A stretch of DNA of 64,000 bases, taken from the NCBI GenBank assembly GCA_021234155.1, contig JAJEKV010000016.1:19904441-19968440 (forward strand), read 5' to 3'. The notes beneath the pieces were generated by a model. That model did not search any database, was not told where the DNA came from, and worked only from the letters and a program-made list of their open reading frames with translations. Below, one piece after another: positions 10,906 to 21,379 of this stretch. Source of the DNA: Isoetes taiwanensis. Its lineage: Eukaryota > Streptophyta > Lycopodiopsida > Isoetales > Isoetaceae. Each line of letters starts with the position of its first letter. Positions within the stretch are counted from its first letter, which is position 1. A program made the position numbers and the translations under genes.

Positions 10906-13690
10906 ATGTGAGCTTTTCATTCGGGGAGCATGTGAGATGAGTAAAATGGGTGAGGGAATTCCAAAGGAATTGCCTAGGCTCCAATGGAGGAAGATGGTTT
11001 GCCTTTGTTGCACCCTTACTAGCTTGAGCGGTATTCTTGAGAGGGCATAATAGCTACCAGTTGATCCATTTGATAGTGTGAATGATGAGAGGTGGGAGAT
11101 GAACATCTTGGAGTTGGCATTGTGAAGCTTCTTATCCCGAAGTTGATACTATCATGTCGGAAGCTAGTGGTGCATTGTGTGCTCGGCATTGCTGGAGTCA
11201 ACTTCAGTTGAGATAGCTAGATAGATTTATTACACACAAGAATGATACTCTAGAATGCCCTCTTGAACTACACCCCGAGGCCACCCAAGGCCATGTGGAA
11301 GATTTGGTGGTCGATGAGCATCCTTTGATCCGCGAAGAGGCAGCTATGTCTTTCATAAAAGCGTAAAGGTGCCCAAGAGAGGCTAGAAGTGACAAATATT
11401 TAGAAAGGATGGAAAGTATGGCACCAACCAAAGAAACACGGAGGCAATTAGGGGACAAGAGTGTTGACCCTAGGTGCGGTGCGTTACAATGTGGATGACC
11501 TGCGATGGAGATAAAGGTCCCAATACATTGGGCGGCTTCAAAAGGTAGGATTAATTTCATTTACTCCTTGTGTAGGAATTCCGGCTATGATGAAAACCGC
11601 GGGGCCGGTGCTATATCAATTGAGGGAATGAAGGTATGTATGAGAGCATTGAGATGGATTCTTGGGGTGAGCAAGTCTTCATTTTCTGAGATCTTTGGGG
11701 CCCGAGGTTAGAAAAGGCACACTTTGTTCCAACATGGTAATGCACTCACTTTGAAACCTAGAGCAAATACTCTAAAGGCCATTCTGATCTTGAGAGCTTT
11801 GTGAGATACATGTCTCAATCTATGCCTGAGTCGGTGAGCAGTACGGTGTCACGAGTGGTGCAAAGTGTTGCCACAACACTATATCAAAAGAGGAGTGCCT
11901 TAAAGCGGTCAACTCCATCCTAGAAACTGGAGGTAGGCCTCTTTCTCAATCACATTTGACAGGATTATGGAGCACTGCGCTTCGGTGAGTGTCCTACAAC
12001 ACATGCCATTCTCAAAGTGCAACACTTTGCATTCAACTCAAGGATGCACTTGCATCCATTTGCAATAGAGAAAGAAAAGAATGGCAATTAGGGAGCAATT
12101 TGCGGATCATAAAGGGACCAAATATCATGTAGGCGGTTTATTGTATTGGCGTGGAGAACATTTTTACGAGATCTGCCCGGTAGGACAAATTTTGTGTATA
12201 ATTCATGATAAGATGGACCAACACAAGACTTTCTTGCCAAAGCTAGATCCTTTACCCAAGGTTGTCAAAAGCACTTCGGATGAAAGTAAATGCGGCGGGT
12301 GTATTATTAAGCACATGGTCGAATTTGGAACATATGGTCATTTTGTGTGCTTGATCTGGAGAGATGATCCAAACTTCCATGTGACTCTATTTTCAAGTGC
12401 ACGAGAACACTAGAGATGTCGATAAGAAGGGATGAAATTATTCCCCTTACGGCCTACCCATTTTGAGCTTTGATGGATGATCAGCAACTGTTACTGGCGG
12501 ATAAAAAGCTCACATCCAGGTGTACAATTGAATCAAAAGGAGGACTTAGGATGATTTCCCTTACTTGAGAAATCAGCGAGGAAGCTATGTGTTCAAGTTT
12601 GAACAAAAGAAACTGTTGGAAAAACAAGAATAGATGTCGGATGTTTGAGAACGTATATGCCAGCGGTGATTAGGAGTATTCAAAGTTGTGAAAGTGGGAT
12701 TCATGTGATGGTTGGGCATGCAGCATGATGATATAGATGGATTCTTTGGAACTTTCTCCACCAAGCTCAAGAGCATTGTCCTCTCCACTGAACTAATGGA
12801 TGTGTTTGAAATTTTGCATTGACCCCAACCCAATGGCACTTTCTTGATGGATGAAGATTCTGTGATTAAATCATTTGTAGAAGGACACTTGCTAGATGGC
12901 AAGGACCGGTTAGCCGAGGACACAAGGCACTTCAATTCAAGTTTTGGGTTAGGGATGGAATACCAATCATGCAATATAAGTGGAGACCCGGTGACAAGTT
13001 GTGGATGCACGTACAAGGTGTAAAGTTGTGGCAAAGGGGTGTTCTTTGGTGAAGTTCTCATTCCTAAAAGGGCAGCCAAAACCACCACCTCCCTTCAAGG
13101 CAGTCCAAAGACTCACAGCCAAGTGGTGAAGGGCATCAAGTTACATAACTTTGGGATGATGTTGAGGGAAATGGAAAGCACACCTCGCTCTTAGAAAAAT
13201 CAAATGGACTTTCCCTAATCAAGAAATCTTGGGAGAAAGTTGTGACATGCTTAGAAGCGAAACGACCATGTGGAGGGAGCTAAGAGCCGGGTTCTTGCCG
13301 AGTCAAGATGGGAGGGTTCTCAAGGTGCAAGCCGTCTAAGAATGCTCACTTGGGTCCCAACAAGGGTTCCAAGTGGTTTGTGGAATGGAGCCTCAAAGTG
13401 GTTTGATCTTCACGAGTGGGATCCTTTAGCGAGGACATCAAGGAAGGATACTTTGTGCTAGTAAAGGGCATTGATGAGGAAGCATCCAATATGGTTAGGG
13501 TGGCATACGATCTTGACCACCACTATACTGATAAGGAGTTAGTCTGGATTCAAATTCAATATTGGGGAGCCCATTGGGAGGCACAAGAAGGGCAACTTGA
13601 AGGAGCAATACAGCATTTGCTGGAGAGTGGGAGGGCGGTATAGCGACCCTCAAAGGAGGAATTGGTGGAGTGTGTGGTATGGTCATATCA
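10905..13690 (+). mobile_element. Decayed transposase-like element with DNC...KNKNR and HDDID motifs (DUF7869-like, tentative)
   Basis: A single protein can be followed through frameshifts on the plus strand. In order: a segment near 11620-11700 with VCMRALRWILGVSKSSF, resembling the N-terminal domain that binds a following HGN motif (about 11733); an intact frame at 12081-12413 carrying IHDKMDQHKTFLPKL at about 12198; NCWKNKNR at 12611-12634; HDDIDGFFG at 12724-12750; and a C-terminal part at 13416-13643 with KEGYFVLVKG. The pairing of a DNC..NKNR block with a GHTH(D/E)DID block about 30-40 residues later is what I know from an uncharacterised eukaryotic family (DUF7869 and relatives), thought to be transposon-borne and possibly of DDE type. 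Here the aspartate before NC is missing and stops are numerous, so it is dead. The family name is tentative; the motif pair is seen. Confidence 0.6.
12081..12413 (+). pseudogene. Longest surviving frame of the 10.9-13.7 kb element
   Basis: 110 uninterrupted codons, from a methionine that is probably internal to the original protein. It includes GTKYHVGGLLYWRGEHFYEI and then the HDKMDQHKT block. In this family the HDKMD..KT..P segment sits upstream of the DNC motif, as here. The frame stops at 12413, but homologous-looking sequence continues in other frames, so this is a fragment and not a gene. Confidence 0.5.
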
Positions 13691-13929
13691 AGTTCTCACA
13701 TTGCAAAGACAACACACACACAAGATCCCAAGAAAGGGAGATGGAATGAGGCCATGAGCAACCTCCATGCTATATCATTGTATGAGGGTGCATAATATTT
13801 GTTTGAAAACTTTCTCAACTAGTGGTTTTGTAAAATTTATGGGGAAACAAGTAGCAATTCTATGTGTGTGTATGTAATTCTATTCAAGCAATCAATTAAT
13901 TTCTTTTTATGGTGTGTGAGTCCATTTTG

Positions 13930-14855
13930 ATCCAGGAGTCTGGAAATTCAAGATTTGTCCACTTTAATTAAATCTGACTTCTGTTTTATCTTGATCCTTT
14001 GGGAACATGGAACAATTTTGCGGCAACATGTGTCAAATCCTTAGCAATTGAAGCATCTATTGGTTTTGATAACTTAGGGCAATTGGCTTTAATATATGAC
14101 CTTGACATTATAATAATAGCAGGGCCTACTAGTCCTTTCCCCGGCATAGAGTATTTCACTAGCTTCCTCATATTCTTTTCTTACCTTCCTTTGTTCAATT
14201 TACGTCCTCAACATATTTTTACGCCTTAAGTACGGTTTTGCTACATTTTACGATTAGGACGGATATACATATTCGTGGATACCCTTGCCCCTAGCAATAG
14301 ATAAAGACTTGATACCTTTCATTAATAACAACTCGGCTCCATCTAGGTCTCTGCTATGATGTTATCAAATTTATTAAAATAATTACGATACATCATCATC
14401 CTCATGAAATCTTAGATTCCTTGGTTAGGTCTCCAAAACATCAATTTGGGAAGATGTCTTAGCCTCATAATTTTAAGCAAATAATTCCACATCACGCTAG
14501 GTATCTTACCTCGAGTTTGACGCATAATGGTCGGACCAACCTTCTTGCCAAATGATTTCGCTGACCTCCTTAATCTTTGCAATTGATTGCATTTGTTGAG
14601 AGGCTGCTTCCTTCTCCACTAGGATTTGCTGATCCTCTTCGACTTCTCCGGTTGTTGAGCTTGCACCCGATTACCCGGCAACGCCTTGTAGCAGATGTGT
14701 CATGCATCATCTGCATTGGGATCTACAAGTTCCCAAAAGTTCCTCTACTTCGAATATGCATAATGCGGTTTTCAGTTGAAATCCTGCTCCCCTTTATAGA
14801 CTTCCAGCGGCATTGAGCAAGCTTGCTTAAAATCTCTGTGTGACCGCTTGAACAC
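13930..14855 (-). mobile_element. gag region of a second antisense Ty1/copia element
   Basis: The minus strand reads leftward from a primer site at 14859-14871. About 750 bases downstream, at roughly 14080-14150, is a zinc-knuckle-like tail, YIKANCPKL, in an open frame at 13986-14171. The spacing from primer site to knuckle (about 250 codons) fits a copia gag. The cysteines expected before it are lost (SRSYIKANCP in place of a CxxC start). No pol sequence follows; the element is cut at about 13.7-13.9 kb by the DNC/HDDID element, or was deleted there. Confidence 0.55.
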
Positions 14856-14858
14856 GGT

Positions 14859-14871
14859 GCTCACAATACCA
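14859..14871 (-). other. tRNA-iMet-type primer binding site
   Basis: The minus strand reads TGGTATTGTGAGC, a variant of the plant copia primer site TGGTATCAGAGC. It lies three bases past GATCTAACA followed by ACAAG, i.e. next to the end of an LTR. It orients the element to minus. Confidence 0.6.
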
Positions 14872-14877
14872 CTTGTT

Positions 14878-15500
14878 GTTAGATCAAGTAAATTCAATAA
14901 GATAAAATCACTCTCAAATTTAACGACTTGATCTAGTGTAATAAGTTTCTATTTGATTCAATAGTCTAAGTCTCAACTTTCTTATTGATAATAAAACAAA
15001 GAACCATTGAACTCAAATATCGAACATCACTGTAGCAATGGAAATGGCTCAAACACTGTAGCACACAATAACCTTTCTCCTTTTACGTTTATCTACCAGA
15101 TCCGGCTCATTTGAGTTAGATCTTGGCTTCTGCTTATATGGTAAACTAGGATCCGACAGTTAAGCAACCGAGATCCAAAGCTCCGATGGTTTTGCCACCA
15201 CCGAGCTATTTGAAAACATCTGTTTCGATCTCAAGCTGATATTAAAAGTAATAATTTTCCCCCATAGGTATAATGGTTAATAATAACCTTAACCTATGCC
15301 AATAGTCATCACCAATGATTCACATATGATTCATAATTGTATACGAGCTTCAAACCCTTAGGTATAACAACCTAGCATAGATAAACCCTTAGGATCTATC
15401 TTAAGAGATCTCCATAATATCTGAGAACATTTTTTCTGATTATTATGCAACAACTGGAAAATTGTAATTGCATTAAAATGTATCATAGAGTATCAAAATG
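14878..15500 (-). mobile_element. Probable 5' LTR of the second antisense copia element
   Basis: On the minus strand the LTR ends in GATCTAACA next to the primer site. The U/R-like part at 14890-15010 is AT-rich with ACTTGATCTAGTGTAATAAG, a motif family common near copia LTR ends. The outer limit is not visible; 15500 is an estimate placed near the run of seven C at about 15503-15509. No second LTR copy was found in the window, so the assignment depends on the primer site and gag. Confidence 0.4.
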
Positions 15501-18058
15501 TCCCCCCCAGTAGAAGACCACATGTTATACAAATGTACACACAAGCAGTTACCTACTTATCCTATTTTCTTAGTACATAAAAGTAACTCCTCAATAATAT
15601 CTGGCAACACTGTACATCATGCACATTAATAATATGCATGTACTAACATGATGTTTACACCAGCCTAGAAAGCAAAGCGATCAACCCTACAAATCTTCAC
15701 TTCAACCACCATTTTAAAACCCAAATGTAATTAATATACTCTGAGAACAATTAATGCACAACCAATGCACAACTTCTAACTAATATCCATCTACCAATAT
15801 ACACGAACTAATCAAGAAAGACATGAAAGAAATGCGATTATGCATGCTTACCTTTTCCAATAATCCCCAATGCCGCGAGGTAGATTCACATCCATGTCTT
15901 GACCACAGTACATCTGATTGTTCCTTGTGCTAGCAAGATAGGATAAGTAATAGGCGTGGGATATGCGCAAGATGCCAATACCAGCGGGGAGGAACAAAAG
16001 CCTTTCGCAATTTGTCGGGTGAAAATCAGCATTTATTTGCTCACGTAACTGAAACCAAAGAAGAGGAGGGCTGCAAGCTAAAGGACCCGAGGGTGATCAC
16101 AAGAACTCCCTCAACTCGAATCTTTGTGTCCCCTCCTCGAATTGCTTTCTTATTTGAAGACTAGCAAAGTAAGTTCGGAATCTAGGCTGCCTCAACTTCG
16201 GATGCTTTTGCTTCCACTTCCTTGCTAAAATTTCGGCTAGATCAGCCCAGCTTGCTCTTCGCGCGAATTGCATCCTCCACCTTCCATTTTATGTGTTCAA
16301 ACCATAGCACTCTGATCACTTTCATCCATCGATGTTGAAATTCACTGCAACTCGACATCAGATTCAAATGAATTAGTCGGCCTCATGGACTAGCTTAGAA
16401 TATACTGCCCTTTCCCCTTCCCTATGCTTCAAAGTCTCATATAGCTGCGATCTTGTCTCTGTGGTCGCACCTCCTTACTTACATTAATACTTTCCTTCAA
16501 AGAGGATGCATACCGCCGAAATACATTCAAAGCGAGATCTTCTTTTTTGGCCAAGAAATTATCATAGGACTTGTGGCCCTTGGCATTGCTTTCGACTTCT
16601 TGTTACAACCCAGTCAAAACCTCGGATTCTTTTGATCTTGCTTTTAGTACGTGGTACATTTTTCACATCGTCCCAATCCAGTGATTCACCTTTTAAGTGT
16701 AAAGGCAAAATGCTTTCGAGCAAATACAATGGAACATAGTGATTACGTACATCTCTTTCCACCACCCGAATGCAAACTCCATACCACTTGAAAATTCACC
16801 TTGCTGGTCTTCCAGCTTCACCCGACTCATCCTTGTGCAGGTACACGGTAGGTTCCTTAGAGCCCCAAACTTACGTCACTAAAGAGTTTATTATTACGCA
16901 AATTTTCCCTTGAATTTCATGTTGCGAGATCCCTTCGCGAGAAAATCGCGTGTCCTCATTTGGTTCTCCTTGCTTTCACGGCGGGGACTTCGGACTTCAA
17001 ATGTGTCCGCAGCACGGGAGGCCACAGGAAATTTTTGTTGATCTTGAGGGCATCCTCTTCTTTGGTGTCTTTGCCATTGTCTACTTTGCAATGCAGCTTA
17101 ACAAATATCTTTTAATTGTCCTAAAAGAGCAACAATCACGAGGCTTGCACATGTAAAACAAAAGCGTAGAAGTAATAAATTAAAAGCAAAGAAGAAAACT
17201 AGGGAAGAAGATGGTGTACCTTTGATTTAGCCGAGAATGACCAAGCGACTTGAGGAAGAGTGCTTTGAGTAAAACGCAAAGAGAGAGATCAAGGTGTGGC
17301 GGATCGCGGGGTAAAGCAAAGGGATCAAAGGACCAAAGAAACAAGAGCGGGGAAGAAAAGCGGAGGAATTTTTCCTTTGCCTATTTTTCACGGTCGAAAA
17401 AAAACCAAAAGTCATGGTAATTATTATACATTTCTAAAAATGTATATGTATTAAAATGACCCAATATTTTATCACCCTAACGTGCTTTTACCCGTGCATA
17501 ACTTGTGCTAGATATCAACATGGAAACTCCTGCTACAATTTCTGCCTTTTTGATCTATAGAAATAATCCAACTTAATTAGAATTACTCTGGACTTCTGGG
17601 ATAGTAAGAAGAGGTTTCTTCCAGGACTTCTAGCTCATATCTGGCCTGCTTCTTATTCAGCTTATAAATAACAAGGTTACCATCTGGTTCTAATCTGGCA
17701 AACTACAATATATTACCATATGAACTGTTAGAACTAGGGATCTCCAACAACTTCACTAGTTTGCAGACTGAAGAACCACCAAACCCCAGTTCAACAATGT
17801 TGGCATTGTACACAATAGAAGGTTGGTTGCACTAATTTGAACTATAGGATTTGACATAACAAGATTGTGTCTCTTTGTCTATTATGTTGAGATAGAAGGT
17901 TCCACAACAACATTGTAGTAGAACCCCTCTTGCTCTGTAGATAAATTGGTTCTGCTAACGAACATGGACCTTAATGTTTGCCCTAGAAGTAATATATCAG
18001 AAGGAGAATGAGAACTCTGCCATATTTGGCTGTTGTTGCTATACTTTTAATCCTCCTG
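15501..18058. other. No gene recognised
   Basis: AT-rich sequence with a more GC-balanced patch at 15840-17420. Short frames occur on both strands (for example 16506-16739 plus and 16562-16765 minus, mutually overlapping) without recognisable motifs. The minus strand near 15845-15855 reads GGTAAGC, a possible splice donor, but no flanking exon can be supported. Confidence 0.4.
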
Positions 18059-18466
18059 AAACCCCCTTTGGTTTGGGTGCATATTCATAAGGGGCGGTTT
18101 ACCACGGACAGGAGGCTGTCCGGATAGGCATATTTTCCTTTATTAGTTGATTTGAATTTTATTGCATAAGCGTCCTTATTTATAGGGTATGCACAGTACA
18201 AGTTTTGTATCTTGTATATTGAGGTTTGCAAAATACTATAAGGTTTGAGAGAATATTGCCAATGGTGTTAATTTTGTACATGTATTGTAAGTTTTTAGAA
18301 TCTCATTTACCCCTCACATTAACCCAGGTGTGAATATACCCAAACCAAAGGGTTTCTTAGACGCACAATTTAAATGTGTGTTGGATGCAATGGTTTGTAT
18401 TAATTAATGTTAATTGTAGTGATGTGTTGGTTGTTATATTTAAAAAAAATTGACCCCTTAGGGCCC
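18059..18466. mobile_element. Miniature inverted-repeat element, copy 1 (left arm shortened)
   Basis: AAACCCCCTTTGGTTTGGGT opens it at 18059, and the reverse complement ending CAAACCAAAGGGTTT lies at 18331-18355. The right arm continues outward about 110 bases through TGCAATGGTTTGTATTAA and GTGTTGGTTGTTATATT to GGGCCC at 18461-18466, followed by TAA. The same outer arm is present in copy 2 at 59862-60357. The left outer arm (about 100 bp) is absent here. No protein is encoded. The GGGCCC end with a TAA/TTA neighbour would suit a PIF/Harbinger-type target duplication, which is inference. Confidence 0.8.
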
Positions 18467-18839
18467 TAATAAAAGCTAACCGGGCATAAGGATAGCATAA
18501 ATGCATGTAGCAATTTACAAACACTTATGCATGTAAGAATGCTAAAACACTTGTGCATGTATCCGAATTACAAGGAAACAAGCCTAGAAGGCAAACCAAG
18601 ATTTCTGGAGCCATCGGATAAGAATTCCTTGCATCTCTAGGTGCGATTGGCCAAAATTGTCAAGCTTAAAATCATTACAACAAAGTAAAAGCAAAAGAAA
18701 GGTAGAATAAATGTTTCAAAATAGAAGATATGCTTCTCTCCTGCCAAATAACATAAAATGGTTTCTCATATTCACAAAGGTGGAAAGAAATAATCAAGAG
18801 TTTTACTACATTTAAATTTGTTGTCAAAATAACTATTCT
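18467..18839. other. AT-rich spacer, nothing recognised
   Basis: AT-rich single-copy-looking sequence between the inverted-repeat element and the CpG-rich insert. A short ACACTTATGCATGTAAGAAT / ACACTTGTGCATGTATCCG near-duplication is seen at about 18520-18565. Confidence 0.4.
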
Positions 18840-19386
18840 TTGTCACTACAGCGGATCGTCGACCTTAAAAGCGACATCGAGCGTCGATGGCAGCGGCCAG
18901 GTTGTCTTTGGCGTCAACATTCAACGGCGATCGCGTCGTTGAGCGGCGACTCATCGGGCGTGATGTGTTTACAGCCGCTGCGTGGCCTGGCGATGTTGCC
19001 AAGGCTGGCAGCCAGGGCACAGCGTGTTATGCCGCGATGTGCATGATTAATGCGTTCAACGGCGTTTATGGCATCTGATACGCCACAGTTTCAATACCGT
19101 GGCGTCTTGGAAATTTCGCCCGGTAGCTGAGGAGCACCAGCGATAAGCGTGCCGCGATAATTACCGCGACATCGTTCAACGGCGCTATGTCGGCGTGCCA
19201 CGAATTAACATCATTGACTCTGCATTTCGCCCGGTACGGAAACCCGGCGTGTCTACACCATGTCGGCGCGGGCGTGGCGTATCACAATTGCTTGTGTGGC
19301 CTGCTAATGTTGCCAAGTTGGCAAGCCTGCGTGTTATGCCTCGTGTACATGATGTCGTTCAACGACGTTTATGGCATCTTACATAA
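18840..19386. repeat. CpG-rich insert with an internal imperfect duplication
   Basis: About 550 bp with many CG dinucleotides, sharply bounded by AT-rich DNA on both sides. Two segments match. One, at about 18980-19076, has GCGTGGCCTGGCGATGTTGC, GTGTTATGCC, CGTTCAACGGCGTTTATGGC and ATCTGATA. The other, at about 19292-19384, has GTGTGGCCTGCTAATGTTGC, GTGTTATGCC, CGTTCAACGACGTTTATGGC and ATCTTACA. A third CGTTCAACGGCG occurs near 19173-19184. Frames of 60-68 codons exist but are not conserved between the units, so I do not call a gene. Confidence 0.6.
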
Positions 19387-20488
19387 ATAACCCTGTTGTT
19401 GCATGGGGCAGTTAGCCTGCTTGTTTGAGTACATAAGTGTTTGCATCGGTCTGTGTCCAATTGTGTGTGTGCATCGATGATGAATTTGTAATGATTGATC
19501 TCATATGTTGCTTGTGTTGATCATCTCGCACCTCATTTTTTTGGTGCCATTCTTCTCATGGTTAATTGTGCATAAAAAAGAAACAGTGGTGGAAAAAAAA
19601 AACACAATGCTGGCTGTTTGAAGGGGAGGTTATTAACCATTAAGGGAATGGAGAAGTTAGGGAAACGGCAAAGCGGATGCGGCAGCGAGATTGAGTCGGA
19701 GTCAAATCGACGCGGTTTTCTTGTCGCCCGCTTTGTGAGGCGGGGAGTTGAAGAGTTCCCATAGAAAGCAAAAGCTAAAAGGTTTTTTTAAGCTGCTTTG
19801 TAGTTGCAAACAAAGCGAAGGATTGACCATCACCACGAATCTCGACACATAGGCGGAGGGTTTTGCAAAGCCGTGCAAGGAAATAAATTAAATCAAACAA
19901 TATGTTCTGGATATTCCGCGAGATATTTTAGATTCCGCGATTCATGCTTACAATACCAAAGCGTGGCCCCTAAGCTAGCAGGAGATTCCGCAGTTCTGAA
20001 TTCATGTTTACAATACAAAAAAAGCATATTCATGCATACAATATAAAACCGAAAAAGCAATAAGAAGCCAATATGCTAACTAAGCAAAAATAAGAAACCA
20101 ATTATCTAACATAAGTTAAGCTAAGGTATCATACTGATATTCTAGCAGGAATCCACTTCGCCAACAACAATCCACTTCGTCAGCAACACCAAGAATTGAA
20201 TGCATATCAATGAACCCAAAACAACGAATCAAAAAGGGCGTACTCTAGACCACCTTCGGATTGTTTAAGCAAACTCAAATCAACGAGCCAAAAAGGGCGC
20301 ACTCTAAAAATACTATTCAATATGCCTCCACACGAAGATACAATCACAGATAAGGTGAGGATGACTCTCCTAGTTCATATACGGGGAACAAGCTCTTAGT
20401 CTTTGTATCTTTCTAGGCAAGAAGAATTTGTCCAAACCCGGTCCTACCTTGGGCTTTATTTGCGACCTTTTTCAAGTGCTTCTCCATT
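19387..20488. other. No gene; short local duplications only
   Basis: Two small duplications are visible. GATTCCGC..TTCATG(C/T)TTACAATAC appears at 19930-19955 and 19984-20018, and a block with CGA(A/G)(T/C)CAAAAAGGGCG(T/C)ACTCTA appears at about 20226-20250 and 20284-20308. Otherwise AT-rich and unassigned. Confidence 0.45.
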
Positions 20489-21240
20489 TTGTGTAGCTTG
20501 TTAGCTTGTGACATGAATGATCAAAACGCTTTTTTTAGCCTTGCCCTCTATCCACCCTATTGGAACTCCATGGTGGTGGAGGCACCGCGCCTCCGGATCC
20601 CTCGGCTTTTACGCCATTGGCAACATCGAGTTCATCCTGCAGAGATGATGGGTTCTTGCGGTGTTATCTCTATTCAAGCATGGTATGGTAGATTAAGCCC
20701 TCTTGTCTTGGCGAGTTTTTAGGCAAAGTTCACGCTCTCGTTGGATGTATCTCTATGGGAGAAGGTCGCTGAAAATTTGCCTCTTGAAGTGAAAGGAATT
20801 GAGTATTCTTTGAAAGGGTGCCATGGGGTGTCATGAAAATAGTCTTCAAAGGCAAGCACTTTGTCGGATCGGTATATCGCCTTCTTTTAGCACCATAGCC
20901 CCTTCGGTTACTTGATGGGTGGCACCTACGAGTTCCACAACCCACTTTATGCTGGAGTACATGGCGATGGCGCTTTGGGATAAAGTTGCTCCACCCTAAA
21001 GAATATACATCTTGTGGTGGCGGGTTATCGAGGTACTGCGGGTTAATGCCTTAGACATGCAGCTATGATCCTGCATGTCTGCGGCATGTCACTCAGATCT
21101 TTAGGATGTTGAGACTCTTGAGCATTGTCTCTTTGATTGTCGAGGTTTTAACTTGACATGGTCACGGCTCACGAGGGTTTGTTTAAACCTTTATTCATTT
21201 TATTTTGGGATTATGCCTTAATTTTGGGAAATAATATAAC
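20489..21240 (+). mobile_element. Plant L1-type LINE remnant (zf-RVT end region)
   Basis: Across frames the plus strand gives LWEKVAENLPLEVKG near 20750, LWDKVAPP near 20973 and ETLEHCLFDC at about 21111-21140. Plant L1 elements end in a zinc-binding region reading W(D/N)K......F(A/V)WR, then ET.EH.(F/L)..C, and this fragment has both parts. The element at 38.2-39.4 kb has the same layout. No poly-A tail is visible, because the sequence passes into unrelated AT-rich DNA near 21190-21240. Confidence 0.6.
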
Positions 21241-21379
21241 ATGTTACTTTTTAAATAATAAAATTAGAAAACTTTATTTCACTTAACAAACAATGCATAT
21301 TCAAAGAGTATCAAAATGTTTTCATATTTCAAAAGTAAATTACAATGTTTTATAAAAGTTCTCAGCACGTTGTGAAATT

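Noticed and set aside
18059-18466. Reading the GGGCCC-ended element as a solo LTR
   Set aside because: Its ends are inverted, not TG...CA, and copy 2 shows a 99-bp inverted repeat, which LTRs do not have.
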